This document shows, one piece after another, positions 26,279 through 37,587 of a stretch of 64,000 nucleotides of DNA (position 1 is the stretch's first letter; each line of letters opens with the position of its first letter). The notes beneath the pieces were generated by a model. The model was given only the letters and a program-made list of their open reading frames with translations, was not told the DNA's origin and searched no databases. The translations under genes were made by a program, and so were the position numbers. The stretch is from Stappia stellulata DSM 5886 (GTDB lineage: Bacteria; Pseudomonadota; Alphaproteobacteria; Rhizobiales; Stappiaceae): NCBI RefSeq assembly GCF_000423705.1, contig NZ_KE384082.1:618843-682842 (forward strand). The letters are read 5' to 3'.

Positions 26279-28723
26279 ATGTCGCTTCCCTCGCACGCCC
26301 AGGTCGTCGTCATCGGCGGCGGTATCATCGGCTGCTCGACCGCCTATCACCTGGCCCGCGATCACAAGGCCGACGTGCTGCTCCTGGAACAGGGCCAGCT
26401 CACCAGCGGCTCGACCTGGCATGCCGCCGGTCTCGTCGGCCAGCTGCGCTCCTCCGCCTCCATTACCCAGGTGCTGAAATACTCCGTCGACCTCTACAAG
26501 CGGCTCGACGCCGAGACGGGGCTTGAGACCGGCTGGAAGATGACCGGCTGCCTGCGCCTTGCCTGCAACGAGGACCGCTGGACCGAATACAAACGCCTGG
26601 CGACGACCGCGCGCAGCTTCGGCATGGAGATGGCCCTGCTGTCGCCCGCCGAGGTCAAGGCGATGTGGCCGCTGATGAATGTCGACGACCTCGTCGGCGC
26701 GAGCTTCCTGCCGACCGACGGGCAGGCAAGCCCCTCCGACATCACCCAGTCGCTCGCCAAGGGCGCGCGCATGCACGGAGCGCGCATCGTCGAGGGCGTC
26801 GGCGTCACCGGTTTCGCCATGGACGGCAAGCGCATCACCCGCGTCGAGACGACGGCGGGTCCCGTGACCTGCGATCTCGTCATCAATTGCGCCGGCCAGT
26901 GGGCGCGACAGGTCGGCACGATGGCCGGGATCAACGTGCCGCTGCAGCCGGTCAAGCATCAGTTCGTCATCACCGAGCAGATCGAGGGCATTACCTCGGC
27001 AACGCCGACCGTGCGCGATCCCGACCGGCGCACCTATTTCAAGGAAGAAGTCGGCGGCCTCGCGCTTGGCGGATACGAGCCCGACCCCATCGCCTGGACC
27101 ACGGGCGATGTGCCGAACGACTTCCAGTTCCAGCTGTTCGATGACAACTGGGACCATTTCGAGCAGCATCTGGTCAACGCCGTGCACCGCGTTCCGGCGC
27201 TGGAGACCAGCGGCGTCAAGCAGATGATCAACGGACCGGAAAGCTTCACGCCCGACGGCAATTTCATCCTGGGCGCGGCGCCGGAATGCGACAACATGTT
27301 CGTCGGTGCCGGCTTCAACGCCTTCGGCATCGCATCCGGCGGCGGCGCCGGTTGGGTGCTGGCGGAATGGGCGATGACCGGCGAGGCGCCGCTCGACCTG
27401 TGGAGCGTCGACATCCGCCGCTTTTCCGGCCTGCACCGCGACCGCGACTGGGTGTGCGAGCGCACGCTGGAAGCCTACGGCAAGCATTACACCATCGGCT
27501 TTCCCCATGAGGAATACGAAAGCGGCCGGCCGCGCATCGTCTCCCCGCTTTACGAACGCCTCAAGGAACGCGGCGCCGTCTTCGGCTCCAAGCTCGGCTG
27601 GGAGCGGCCCAACTGGTTCGCCCGCCCGGGCGACGAGCCGCGCGACATCTATTCCATGGGCCGGCAGAACTGGTTCGACGCCGTCGGCGAGGAACACAAG
27701 GCGGTGCGTAAAAGCGTCGGCCTGTTCGACCAGTCGTCCTTCGCCAAGTTCGAGCTGTCCGGCCCGGGCGCGGCCGACGCGCTGGAGGCGATCTGTTCCA
27801 ACAAGGTCGGAAAGCCGGCCGGACGCCTCACCTATACGCAGCTCCTCAACTCGCGCGGCGGCATCGAATGCGACCTGACCGTCGCCCGGCTCGCCGAGGA
27901 TCTGTTCTACATCGTCACCGGCACGGGCTTTCGCACCCATGACGGCGCCTGGATCGCCGATCACCTGCCGGATGGCACCAATGCGACGCTGCGCGACGTG
28001 ACCGAGGACTACGGCACGCTGTCGCTGATGGGGCCGAACGCGCGTCTGGTGCTCGCGGAGGCGGCGCCCGACGATGACGTGAGCAACGAGGCCTTCCGCT
28101 TCGGCCACTTGCGCGAAATCACCATCGCCGGCTGCCCGGTGCGGGCCTTGCGCGTCACCTATGTCGGCGAACTGGGCTGGGAGCTGCACATCCCGATTGA
28201 AAAGACCGGCGAGGTCTTCGACACCTTGATGCGCGTCGGCAAGGCCCATGACATTCGCCTGGCCGGCTACCGCGCCATCGAGTCACTGCGCCTGGAAAAG
28301 GGCTACCGCGCCTGGGGCGCCGACATCACGGCGAATGACAGCCCCTATGAAGCGGGCCTCGGCTGGGCGGTGAAACTCAAGTCGGGCCTTGCCTTCAACG
28401 GTCGCGCGGCGGCCGAACGGGCAGCCAATTCGCCCTTGAAGAAGAAGCTTGCCGCCTTCACCGTGGAGGATCCGAACGTCGTTCTGCTCGGTCGGGAAAC
28501 CATCCTGCGCGACGGCGCCTTCGCCGGTTATCTGACCAGCGGCGGCTTCGGCTACACGCTCGGCAAGCCCATCGGCTACGGCTACGTCAGGAACGCGGAC
28601 GGGGTGACCGACGACTATCTCACGGACGGAAGCTACGAGCTGGTGGTCGCCAACGAGCCCGTTCCGGCCACCCTTCATCTGGGACCGCTCTACGATCCGA
28701 AGAACGAACGGGTGAAGGCATAA
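26279..28723 (+). CDS. dimethylglycine/sarcosine dehydrogenase-type FAD oxidoreductase with GcvT domain
   Basis: Two-part enzyme of 814 residues. Residues 1-390 form a DAO-type FAD domain (VVVIGGGIIGCSTAYHLARD; the flavin-attachment region GSTWHAAGLVGQLR) and the middle FAO_M segment; residues 430-800 form an aminomethyltransferase (GcvT-like) fold that passes the oxidised methyl group to tetrahydrofolate (RQNWFDAVGEEHKAVRKSVG, LEKGYRAWGADIT, ANDSPYEAGLGWAV). The family demethylates dimethylglycine or sarcosine. The start at 26279 is the beginning of the FAD domain; upstream frame overlaps the kinase. It is the last gene of the betaine-type import operon. Confidence 0.9.
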   Translation: MSLPSHAQVVVIGGGIIGCSTAYHLARDHKADVLLLEQGQLTSGSTWHAAGLVGQLRSSASITQVLKYSVDLYKRLDAETGLETGWKMTGCLRLACNEDRWTEYKRLATTARSFGMEMALLSPAEVKAMWPLMNVDDLVGASFLPTDGQASPSDITQSLAKGARMHGARIVEGVGVTGFAMDGKRITRVETTAGPVTCDLVINCAGQWARQVGTMAGINVPLQPVKHQFVITEQIEGITSATPTVRDPDRRTYFKEEVGGLALGGYEPDPIAWTTGDVPNDFQFQLFDDNWDHFEQHLVNAVHRVPALETSGVKQMINGPESFTPDGNFILGAAPECDNMFVGAGFNAFGIASGGGAGWVLAEWAMTGEAPLDLWSVDIRRFSGLHRDRDWVCERTLEAYGKHYTIGFPHEEYESGRPRIVSPLYERLKERGAVFGSKLGWERPNWFARPGDEPRDIYSMGRQNWFDAVGEEHKAVRKSVGLFDQSSFAKFELSGPGAADALEAICSNKVGKPAGRLTYTQLLNSRGGIECDLTVARLAEDLFYIVTGTGFRTHDGAWIADHLPDGTNATLRDVTEDYGTLSLMGPNARLVLAEAAPDDDVSNEAFRFGHLREITIAGCPVRALRVTYVGELGWELHIPIEKTGEVFDTLMRVGKAHDIRLAGYRAIESLRLEKGYRAWGADITANDSPYEAGLGWAVKLKSGLAFNGRAAAERAANSPLKKKLAAFTVEDPNVVLLGRETILRDGAFAGYLTSGGFGYTLGKPIGYGYVRNADGVTDDYLTDGSYELVVANEPVPATLHLGPLYDPKNERVKA

Positions 28724-31254
<2,531 letters not shown>

Positions 31255-31302
31255 CGCCGAAACGCCCGAAGGCTCGGGCGGACGGTTTGAAACCGACACA
31301 AG

Positions 31303-31333
31303 CGGCGGCCCGGACATCCGGGCCGCCGTTTTT
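31303..31333 (+). terminator. intrinsic terminator of katG
   Basis: A perfect 12-base stem CGGCGGCCCGGA / TCCGGGCCGCCG followed by TTTTT lies 49 bases after the katG stop and just before the end of the convergent bciA gene. Confidence 0.85.
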
Positions 31334-31345
31334 CTGTGTCGCGGC

Positions 31346-32377
31346 TCAAAAGACCGAATGCGCGCCGCGTTCCACGGTGGCCTCGCCGTTCAAAACCCGT
31401 TCGTAATAGGCAAACAGCGTGTCGCTGCCGGTCGATGGTGTCGCCTCCGCATCATATTTGCCGGTCGCCGGATCGAGGAGCAACATGGACTGGGTCGCGT
31501 AGTAGCGACCGATGCGCGCAAGTTCGGCCTTTTCCGCAAGCCTCGGACTGATCCGGCCGAGCAGCGCCAGTCCGCCGACAATTGCATCCAGCAAGGCGAC
31601 CGGGACGTGCTTGAACCTCGGGCTTCGTCCGAGCAGGCGAAACAACGCCTCGCCCTGGTCCTTCGGCGTAATCGCCGGGCCCGGACCGCCGATCGGCAGC
31701 ACCTGGTTGTGACGGCTCTCGTCAAAGACACACGCGGCAATGTAGCGCCCGAGATCCTCGTCACTGATCGGCTTGCAGGCGGTCAGTTCGCCGTCGCCGA
31801 AGACCAGAAAGGGCTTTCCCTGCCTTACCCGTTCGATCTGCCCGGAGAGCGACTTGAAGAAAGCGGTTGGCCGGACGATGGAATAGGCGAGACCGGAGGC
31901 CATCAGCTCCGCCTCGAAAGTGCGTTTGGCCTGCTGGAACGCGAGCAGAGGCCTCTGGACGCAGATCGCCGACAACAGGACGAATGTCCCGGCCCCCGCC
32001 TCCCGCGCCGCCTCCAGTGCATTGAGATTTGCCCGGTGATCGACGGCCCAGGCATCCTTCGGCGCACCGCTGCGCGAGGCGAGACAGGAAACCACCGCAT
32101 CGAAGCGCTCGCCGCAAAGCCCGTCGCGGACGAGCGAATTCCGGTCGGTCACACTGGCGAAACGAACCTTGGCACCGCCAAGCGCTCCTTCGTGATCGAC
32201 CGCGGCGGCGACCGTCTCCCGGTCCGGGCGCGGACGCACCGGACACACCACCTCGGCCCCGGCCTCGACCAGCGCCCGCGCCGTCGCCCGCCCGATGGTG
32301 CCGGTCGCGCCGAGCAAAAGAACACGCGGCGCGGCCGCTGGCGCGGACCGCGACGCAACTTGCGATTGATCGCTCAT
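31346..32377 (-). CDS. bciA: divinyl chlorophyllide a 8-vinyl-reductase
   Basis: NADPH-dependent reductase of 343 residues (extended SDR/NmrA fold) that reduces the C8 vinyl group of divinyl (proto)chlorophyllide in bacteriochlorophyll synthesis. The nucleotide motif is LLLGATGTIGRATARAL. Diagnostic stretches shared with plant DVR and proteobacterial BciA are VVSCLASRSG, FVLLSAICVQRPLLAFQ, YSIVRPTAFFKSLSGQ, LTACKPISDEDLG and LPIGGPGPAITPKDQGEALF. The start was set at MSDQSQ (32377); a start eight codons upstream is possible. The gene stands alone between katG and an IclR regulator, with no other photosynthesis gene in the window. Confidence 0.9.
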   Translation of the reverse strand: MSDQSQVASRSAPAAAPRVLLLGATGTIGRATARALVEAGAEVVCPVRPRPDRETVAAAVDHEGALGGAKVRFASVTDRNSLVRDGLCGERFDAVVSCLASRSGAPKDAWAVDHRANLNALEAAREAGAGTFVLLSAICVQRPLLAFQQAKRTFEAELMASGLAYSIVRPTAFFKSLSGQIERVRQGKPFLVFGDGELTACKPISDEDLGRYIAACVFDESRHNQVLPIGGPGPAITPKDQGEALFRLLGRSPRFKHVPVALLDAIVGGLALLGRISPRLAEKAELARIGRYYATQSMLLLDPATGKYDAEATPSTGSDTLFAYYERVLNGEATVERGAHSVF

Positions 32378-32695
32378 GAGCACTCGTGATCTGTCATGCA
32401 TCCGAGTTTAGACGAAGCGGACGGCAAATGTGGAGGGTCCGGATGGCGCACGCACACCCGGCGGCCCTTTGGCCAGCGCTCGAAACGCCCCAGCAGCGCG
32501 GCCCGGATCGTCCCGCAAACCGTCGAATTCCTGCATTTGCAGGAAGACGTAACTAGCGAGAATCGTGTAAGAAACACTTGTCAACGAGGGCACTTGCCCA
32601 GCGGTCTTGCCGGCGGACCCAAAACCTGCCTGAGCAAAAGACGACGCAGCGCATCTTCGGGCCGACGCCGAAAACAAGAGATAGAAAGCAAACAC

Positions 32696-33469
32696 ATGGC
32701 CGAAGGCACCCAAAGCTTCGACCGGGCAGTAGGGCTTCTCGACATCGTCTCGAAGAACAACCGGGACGGGGTCGCCTTTTCCGAACTTCTGGACACAACC
32801 CGGTTGACCCGGCCAACGGCGCGCCGCCTGCTGATGGCGCTCGCGGAACATGGGTTTATCGAGCAGGATGCCTCCAACAAACGCTATTTTCTGGGCCCCA
32901 AGGTCTATGATCTGGCTTTGCTGGTCCTGCCCTCCTTCGACTTTCGCGAAATCTACCAGCCAAGCCTCAACCGGCTTGTCGAGGACACCGGCGACACGGT
33001 GTTTCTCAACCGTGTGGTTTCCGACGACATCGTTTGTATCGCGCGGGAATCCGGCAGTTTTCCCGTGAAGGCCTTCATTCTGGACGTCGGGGTGCAACGG
33101 CCGATCGGCATCGGCGCCGGCGGTCTCGCCGTTTTGTCCGAAATGGACGCGGCAAAGGCCAATGCCCTGCTCCGGCGCAACGCCGAGCGCATCGCCGCCC
33201 ATGGCGGCGACACCGGCGTCGCCGCGCGCCTCGTCGATGAAGCACGGGAACGGGGCTATGTCGCACGCGATGGGTCGGGACTTGGAACGCGGACCATCGC
33301 CATGGCCCTGCACGACAGCACCGGCAAGCCTTTCGCGTCGCTCAGCGTCTCCACGATCCGCGACCGCATGCAGGGCGACCATCTGGAGAGCGTGGTGTCG
33401 GCGCTGCGCGAGGAAGTCGCCGCGATCCGGGAAAAACTCAGCCGGCTGCGCCCCCAGCACACCGGCTGA
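32696..33469 (+). CDS. IclR family transcriptional regulator
   Basis: Regulator of 257 residues with an N-terminal winged helix (about 6-65; SFDRAVGLLDIVSKNNRDG, TRPTARRLLMALAEHGFI) and a C-terminal IclR effector domain (about 75-250; VGVQRPIGIGAGGLAVLSEM, TRTIAMALHDSTGKPFASL). I start it at ATG 32696; the open frame reaches 300 bases further but without family similarity. The gene converges on the aldehyde dehydrogenase gene, 46 bases apart, and its most likely target is the aromatic-acid operon reading towards it. Upstream, 32400-32695 holds no other gene. Confidence 0.9.
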   Translation: MAEGTQSFDRAVGLLDIVSKNNRDGVAFSELLDTTRLTRPTARRLLMALAEHGFIEQDASNKRYFLGPKVYDLALLVLPSFDFREIYQPSLNRLVEDTGDTVFLNRVVSDDIVCIARESGSFPVKAFILDVGVQRPIGIGAGGLAVLSEMDAAKANALLRRNAERIAAHGGDTGVAARLVDEARERGYVARDGSGLGTRTIAMALHDSTGKPFASLSVSTIRDRMQGDHLESVVSALREEVAAIREKLSRLRPQHTG

Positions 33470-33515
33470 CGGCGCAATCCGGCCCCGGCACCTGGTGGCG
33501 TCGGGTGTCGGCGTG

Positions 33516-34994
33516 TCAGGCTGCGCCGGTATCGAGGCAGAGGTACTTCATTTCCAGATAGTCCTCGATCCCGTAGCGCGAACCTTCGCGCCCCATGCCG
33601 GCCTGCTTGATGCCGCCAAAGGGCGCCATCGCCGTGGAGATCTGGCCTGTGTTGATCCCGACCATGCCGAATTCCAGCCCTTCGGAAATCCGGATCGTAC
33701 GGTTGAGGTCGCGGGTGTAGAAGTAGGATGCGAGGCCGTATTCCGTGTCATTGGCAAGCGCGAGCGCTTCTTCCTCGCCCTTGAAGCGAAAAATCTGCGC
33801 AACCGGCCCGAAGGTCTCCTGCCGCGCCACCAGCATGTCCGGCGTGACGTGGCTCAGCACGGTCGGCAGCATGCAGGACGGGCGATCCGGGGCACGCGAG
33901 CCGCCGGTGAGAAGCCGGGCGCCTTTTGCAAGTGCATCCGAGAGCTGGCCTTCCACCTTTTTCAACGCGGCCTCGTCGATCAGCGGCCCGATGCGCGTCC
34001 CGGCCCGCAGGCCGTCGCCAACCGCGAGTTTCGCCGTTTCCTCGGCCAGCCGCCCGGCGAAGGCATCGTGGATGCCGTCCTCGACAATGAAGCGGTTGAC
34101 GCAGACGCAGGTCTGACCGGCGTTCCTGTATTTCGCGGCAATCGCCCCCTCGACCGCGCGCTCGAGATCCGCGTCGTCAAAGACGATGAAGGGCGCATTC
34201 CCGCCAAGTTCCAGGCTGAGTTTCTTCAAAGTGTCCGCCGACTGGCGCATGAGCAGGCGCCCCACGTCCGTGGACCCGGTGAAACTGATCTTGCGCACGG
34301 CTTTCGACCCGCACAGAACCCGTCCGGCCATATCCGCGTCCCGTGTCGTCAGGACCGACAAGAGGCCTTTCGGCACGCCGGCCTTTTCGGCAAGCGCGGC
34401 CAGCGCCAGTGCCGACAGCGGCGTGCGCGCGTCCGGCTTGGCGACAAGGGAACAGCCGGCGGCAAGCGCCGGCGCGAGCTTGCGCGCAAGCATGGCATTG
34501 GGAAAATTCCACGGCGTGATCGCCGCCACCGTGCCGACCGGCTGGCGAATGACCAGGATCCGCTTGTCGCGGCCATGGCCGGGCATGATGTCACCCTGAA
34601 TGCGCTTCGCCTCCTCGGCGAACCACTCCACATAGGACGCGCCGTAAAGCACCTCGCCCTTCGCCTCGGCGAGCGGTTTTCCCATTTCCAGGGTCAAAAT
34701 CATCGCCAGGTCATCAGCATGGGCGACCATGAGATCGTGAAGGCGGCGGAGGACGATGGAACGTTCTTCGGCGGATTGCGCCGCCCACGCACCCCGCGCC
34801 GCCTCCGCCGCCGATATGGCGCGCTCGAAATCGGCAGCCCCGAGATCCGGCACCCGGGCGATGGTCTCGCCGCTTGCCGGGTTGACCACATCGAAGCAAC
34901 GCTCCGTCTCGACCCACTCGCCGCCAATCAACGCCCGGGTTTCCAGGAGCCCCGGATCGGAAAGCCGTTCACGAACGGCAGCCGCATTGCTCAT
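33516..34994 (-). CDS. NAD(P)-dependent succinic-semialdehyde-type dehydrogenase
   Basis: Aldehyde dehydrogenase of 492 residues, closest by motif to GabD-type succinic semialdehyde dehydrogenases. Visible features are PWNFPNAMLARKLAPALAAG, FTGSTDVGRLLM, the catalytic Glu in LELGGNAPFIVFDDADL, the catalytic Cys in NAGQTCVCVNRF (the double CVC is characteristic of this branch), and the C-terminal GGIKQAGMGREGSRYGIEDY. GGGGGA precedes the ATG at 34994. It is the last gene of the operon and would oxidise the succinic semialdehyde released by the HpcH aldolase two genes up the pathway, giving succinate. Confidence 0.88.
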   Translation of the reverse strand: MSNAAAVRERLSDPGLLETRALIGGEWVETERCFDVVNPASGETIARVPDLGAADFERAISAAEAARGAWAAQSAEERSIVLRRLHDLMVAHADDLAMILTLEMGKPLAEAKGEVLYGASYVEWFAEEAKRIQGDIMPGHGRDKRILVIRQPVGTVAAITPWNFPNAMLARKLAPALAAGCSLVAKPDARTPLSALALAALAEKAGVPKGLLSVLTTRDADMAGRVLCGSKAVRKISFTGSTDVGRLLMRQSADTLKKLSLELGGNAPFIVFDDADLERAVEGAIAAKYRNAGQTCVCVNRFIVEDGIHDAFAGRLAEETAKLAVGDGLRAGTRIGPLIDEAALKKVEGQLSDALAKGARLLTGGSRAPDRPSCMLPTVLSHVTPDMLVARQETFGPVAQIFRFKGEEEALALANDTEYGLASYFYTRDLNRTIRISEGLEFGMVGINTGQISTAMAPFGGIKQAGMGREGSRYGIEDYLEMKYLCLDTGAA

Positions 34995-35013
34995 CTTGTC
35001 CCCCTGCAATCGT

Positions 35014-35817
35014 TCAGTACCCACCCGACGCGCCGGCCTGCTCCGCCGGCCGGTCGAAAAACGCCTTCGCCAGGGTCGATGTCGCGGAGGAAAACAGGGT
35101 CACATCCGTACCGACGGCCACGAAACTTGCCCCAAGCGACAGGCACTCGCGGGCAAAGGCCTGGTCGGCCGTGAGGAGGCCGGCCGGTTTTCCGCAGGCC
35201 GTTATGCTCGCAATGGCATCGCGAACGGCCTGCTTGACCGCCGGCGCCCCGGGATTTCCGAGATAGCCCATGTCGGCGGCAAGATCGGCCGGGCCGATGA
35301 AGACCGCATCGACGCCCTCGACGGCGGCGATTTCCGGGAGGGCCTCGAGTGCCTTTTGCGATTCCACCTGGACGATGAGGCAGATTTCCGCATCCGCCGT
35401 CGTGAGATAGTCGCCGATCCGGTTGAACGCGGAACTGCGCGCCAGCGCCGCGCCGACGCCGCGCTTGCCATGCGGCGGGTAACGCACAGCCTGCACCAGC
35501 TCCGCCGCCTGCGCGGCGCTTTCCACCATGGGCACCAGCACCGTCTGGGCGCCGATATCGAGAAGCTGCTTCAGGATCCAGGTTTCGCCGATGGGCGCGC
35601 GCACCACCGGCGCGACAGGATGGGCGGCGAGCGCCTGCAACTGGCCGACCATGCGCTGCAGGTCGTTGGGCGCATGCTCGCCGTCGATCACCAGCCAGTC
35701 GAAACCGGCGCCGGCGCAAATCTCCGCCGTATAGGCGTTGGCAAGGCCCATCCACAGGCCGATCTGCGCGTCTCCCGCCCTGAGGCGGGCCTTGAACGGA
35801 TTACTTGGAGCCGGCAT
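35014..35817 (-). CDS. hpcH: HpcH/HpaI-type 2-oxo acid aldolase (4-hydroxy-2-oxoheptanedioate aldolase)
   Basis: Class II pyruvate aldolase of 267 residues. It shows the family core: [33 protein letters not shown] (His base), [20 protein letters not shown], the metal ligands Glu in [10 protein letters not shown] and Asp in [14 protein letters not shown]. In the homoprotocatechuate pathway it splits 4-hydroxy-2-oxoheptanedioate into pyruvate and succinic semialdehyde. GGAGGT lies five bases before the ATG at 35817; five extra codons upstream are possible. It follows hpcG by 11 bases and precedes the dehydrogenase that would use its product. Confidence 0.9.
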   Translation of the reverse strand: MPAPSNPFKARLRAGDAQIGLWMGLANAYTAEICAGAGFDWLVIDGEHAPNDLQRMVGQLQALAAHPVAPVVRAPIGETWILKQLLDIGAQTVLVPMVESAAQAAELVQAVRYPPHGKRGVGAALARSSAFNRIGDYLTTADAEICLIVQVESQKALEALPEIAAVEGVDAVFIGPADLAADMGYLGNPGAPAVKQAVRDAIASITACGKPAGLLTADQAFARECLSLGASFVAVGTDVTLFSSATSTLAKAFFDRPAEQAGASGGY

Positions 35818-35828
35818 CGCGACCTCCC

Positions 35829-36632
35829 TCAACGAAAATGGGTACTGACCGTGCCGGCCGCGCCGAAGTCGGCGGTGATCGTGTCGCCATGGGCGGTTTC
35901 CACAGGGCGGATAAACGAGCCCGACAAGACGACTTCACCGGCGTCGAGCCCGAGCCCGAGCGTGTCGAGACGCCGGACCAGCCAGACGATCCCCATCGCC
36001 GGGTGGTTGAGGACGCCGGCGCCCAGGCCGGTTTCCTCGACAACGCCATTGCGCGACACGCAGGCGCCGATCCATCGCATGTCCATGTCGAGCGGACGCA
36101 TCGGGCGCCCGCCGGTCACGATGCCGGCGTTGGCGGCGTTGTCGGCGATGGTGTCGATGACATTGCGCATCTGCCCGGTTTCCGGGTCCTGGCGCTGCAC
36201 GCGGGTGTCCAGGATCTCAAGCGCCGGCAGGATGTAGTCCGTGGCGTTCAGCACATCGGTGATGCCGACGGTCGCCCCCTTGAGCGGCGTCTTGAGCACG
36301 AAGGCGATCTCCGCCTCGATGCGCGGCTGGATGAAGCGATCCTCGGGAACCGCGTCACCGTCCTGAAATGCCATGTCGTCGAACAGGATGCCGGAATCGG
36401 GCGTGTCGATCTTGAGCGCCGCCTGCATCGCGCGCGACGTCAGGCCGATCTTCCAGCCGATCCGCCGGCGTCCGGCCGCTTCCTTGAGCGACACCCAGCG
36501 CTCCTGGATGCGATAGGCATCGCCCATGTCGGCGTCGGGAAAGCGACCGGAGATCAACGGGATCTGCGAGCGGGATCGCTCCGCCGCGTCCAGCTCGCCG
36601 GCAAGCCCGGCGATATCGGCTTCGGCTAGCAT
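35829..36632 (-). CDS. hpcG: 2-oxohept-4-ene-1,7-dioate hydratase
   Basis: Hydratase of 267 residues in the HpcG/MhpD family (FAH superfamily fold). Visible are [32 protein letters not shown], the acidic metal site [13 protein letters not shown] (Glu-x-Glu), [14 protein letters not shown] and [13 protein letters not shown], all typical of HpcG. It adds water to 2-oxohept-4-ene-dioate to give the substrate of the aldolase. Its ATG overlaps the stop of the preceding decarboxylase gene by one base (TGATG), and the aldolase gene follows after 11 bases, so three successive pathway steps are encoded side by side. Confidence 0.9.
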   Translation of the reverse strand: MLAEADIAGLAGELDAAERSRSQIPLISGRFPDADMGDAYRIQERWVSLKEAAGRRRIGWKIGLTSRAMQAALKIDTPDSGILFDDMAFQDGDAVPEDRFIQPRIEAEIAFVLKTPLKGATVGITDVLNATDYILPALEILDTRVQRQDPETGQMRNVIDTIADNAANAGIVTGGRPMRPLDMDMRWIGACVSRNGVVEETGLGAGVLNHPAMGIVWLVRRLDTLGLGLDAGEVVLSGSFIRPVETAHGDTITADFGAAGTVSTHFR

Positions 36633-37507
36633 CACGCCTCCTCCGCCACGACGCCATTGCGCAGCTGGCCAATGCCTTCGGCCTCGACCACGATCTCGTC
36701 GCCGGGCTTCAGCCAGATCGGCGGATCGAAGCGCGCACCCGCCCCCGTCGGCGTGCCGGTGACGATGACATCGCCGGGCTGCAGGGTGGTGAAGGTGGAG
36801 ATGTAGTTGAGCAGCTTGCGGAAGCTGAAGATCATGCGGCCGGTGCGGTCTTCCTGGCGCAAGTCGCCGTTGACCCGCGTCGACAGCGCAATGTCGGCAA
36901 TCTGCGCCTCGTCGACAAAGGGCACGATCCAGGGCCCCATCGCTCCCGAGCCGTCGAAGTTCTTGCCCTGGGTGACGTTGAACTTGGCGTGACGCACCCA
37001 GTCGCGGATCGTGCCTTCGTTGCAAAGCGTGACGGCGGCAATATGCGACAGCGCGTCGGCTTCCGCGATCCGGCGCCCGGCCTTGCCGATCACCAGCGCG
37101 ATCTCGCCCTCGTAGTCGAGCTGCTCGGACTCGCGCGGACGCACCAGCGGCTGGCCGTGACCGGTGAAGGAACCGGGAAAGCGGATGAAGAGCGAGGGGT
37201 TGGGCGGGGCGGCCTTGTCGTCCTTGTACTCCGCGTTCCGGTCGGGATAGTTCACGCCGACGCAGATGATCTTCTGCGGCGCCTGGATCGGGATCTCGTA
37301 GCGGATGTCGGACAGGGCGAAGTCGACCGGCTGGCCGGCGGCCGCATCGACGGCACGGCGAAGGTCGCCATCGCACACCACCTGCTGAAGGTCGGCCCAC
37401 GCCCCCCGTCCCGCCGCCGTCAGGTCGACGACGCCAGCGTCGGTGACAAGACCGAAGCGTGTTTTTCCATCCGCCGTGAAGGTTGCAAGGCGACCGTAGT
37501 CAGACAT
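36632..37507 (-). CDS. fumarylacetoacetate hydrolase family protein, likely HpaG-type isomerase/decarboxylase
   Basis: FAH-fold enzyme of 291 residues: an N-terminal domain (1-75) and a C-terminal catalytic domain with IICVGVNYPDRNAEY, the metal site QLDYEGEIALVIGK (Glu-x-Glu) and TGTPTGAGARFDPPIWLK. E. coli HpaG is a tandem of two such domains; this is a single-domain form, as in many soil bacteria. By context it decarboxylates 5-oxopent-3-ene-1,2,5-tricarboxylate between HpcD and HpcG. A different 2-oxo acid hydrolase role in the same superfamily cannot be excluded. It starts at 37507, 80 bases after tctA. Confidence 0.8.
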   Translation of the reverse strand: MSDYGRLATFTADGKTRFGLVTDAGVVDLTAAGRGAWADLQQVVCDGDLRRAVDAAAGQPVDFALSDIRYEIPIQAPQKIICVGVNYPDRNAEYKDDKAAPPNPSLFIRFPGSFTGHGQPLVRPRESEQLDYEGEIALVIGKAGRRIAEADALSHIAAVTLCNEGTIRDWVRHAKFNVTQGKNFDGSGAMGPWIVPFVDEAQIADIALSTRVNGDLRQEDRTGRMIFSFRKLLNYISTFTTLQPGDVIVTGTPTGAGARFDPPIWLKPGDEIVVEAEGIGQLRNGVVAEEA

Positions 37508-37587
37508 GTCTCGTCTCCGATTTTGCAAGGGGGTGCCGTTCCGCCGCGCGCACGCGCCGGCCCGGCCGTTTGTGAGAAGGAAAGCCG

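Noticed and set aside
26174-28249. 691-codon minus-strand open frame opposite the dehydrogenase gene
   Set aside because: Shadow of the real FAD/GcvT protein; no motif or ribosome site, and composition typical of antisense frames.
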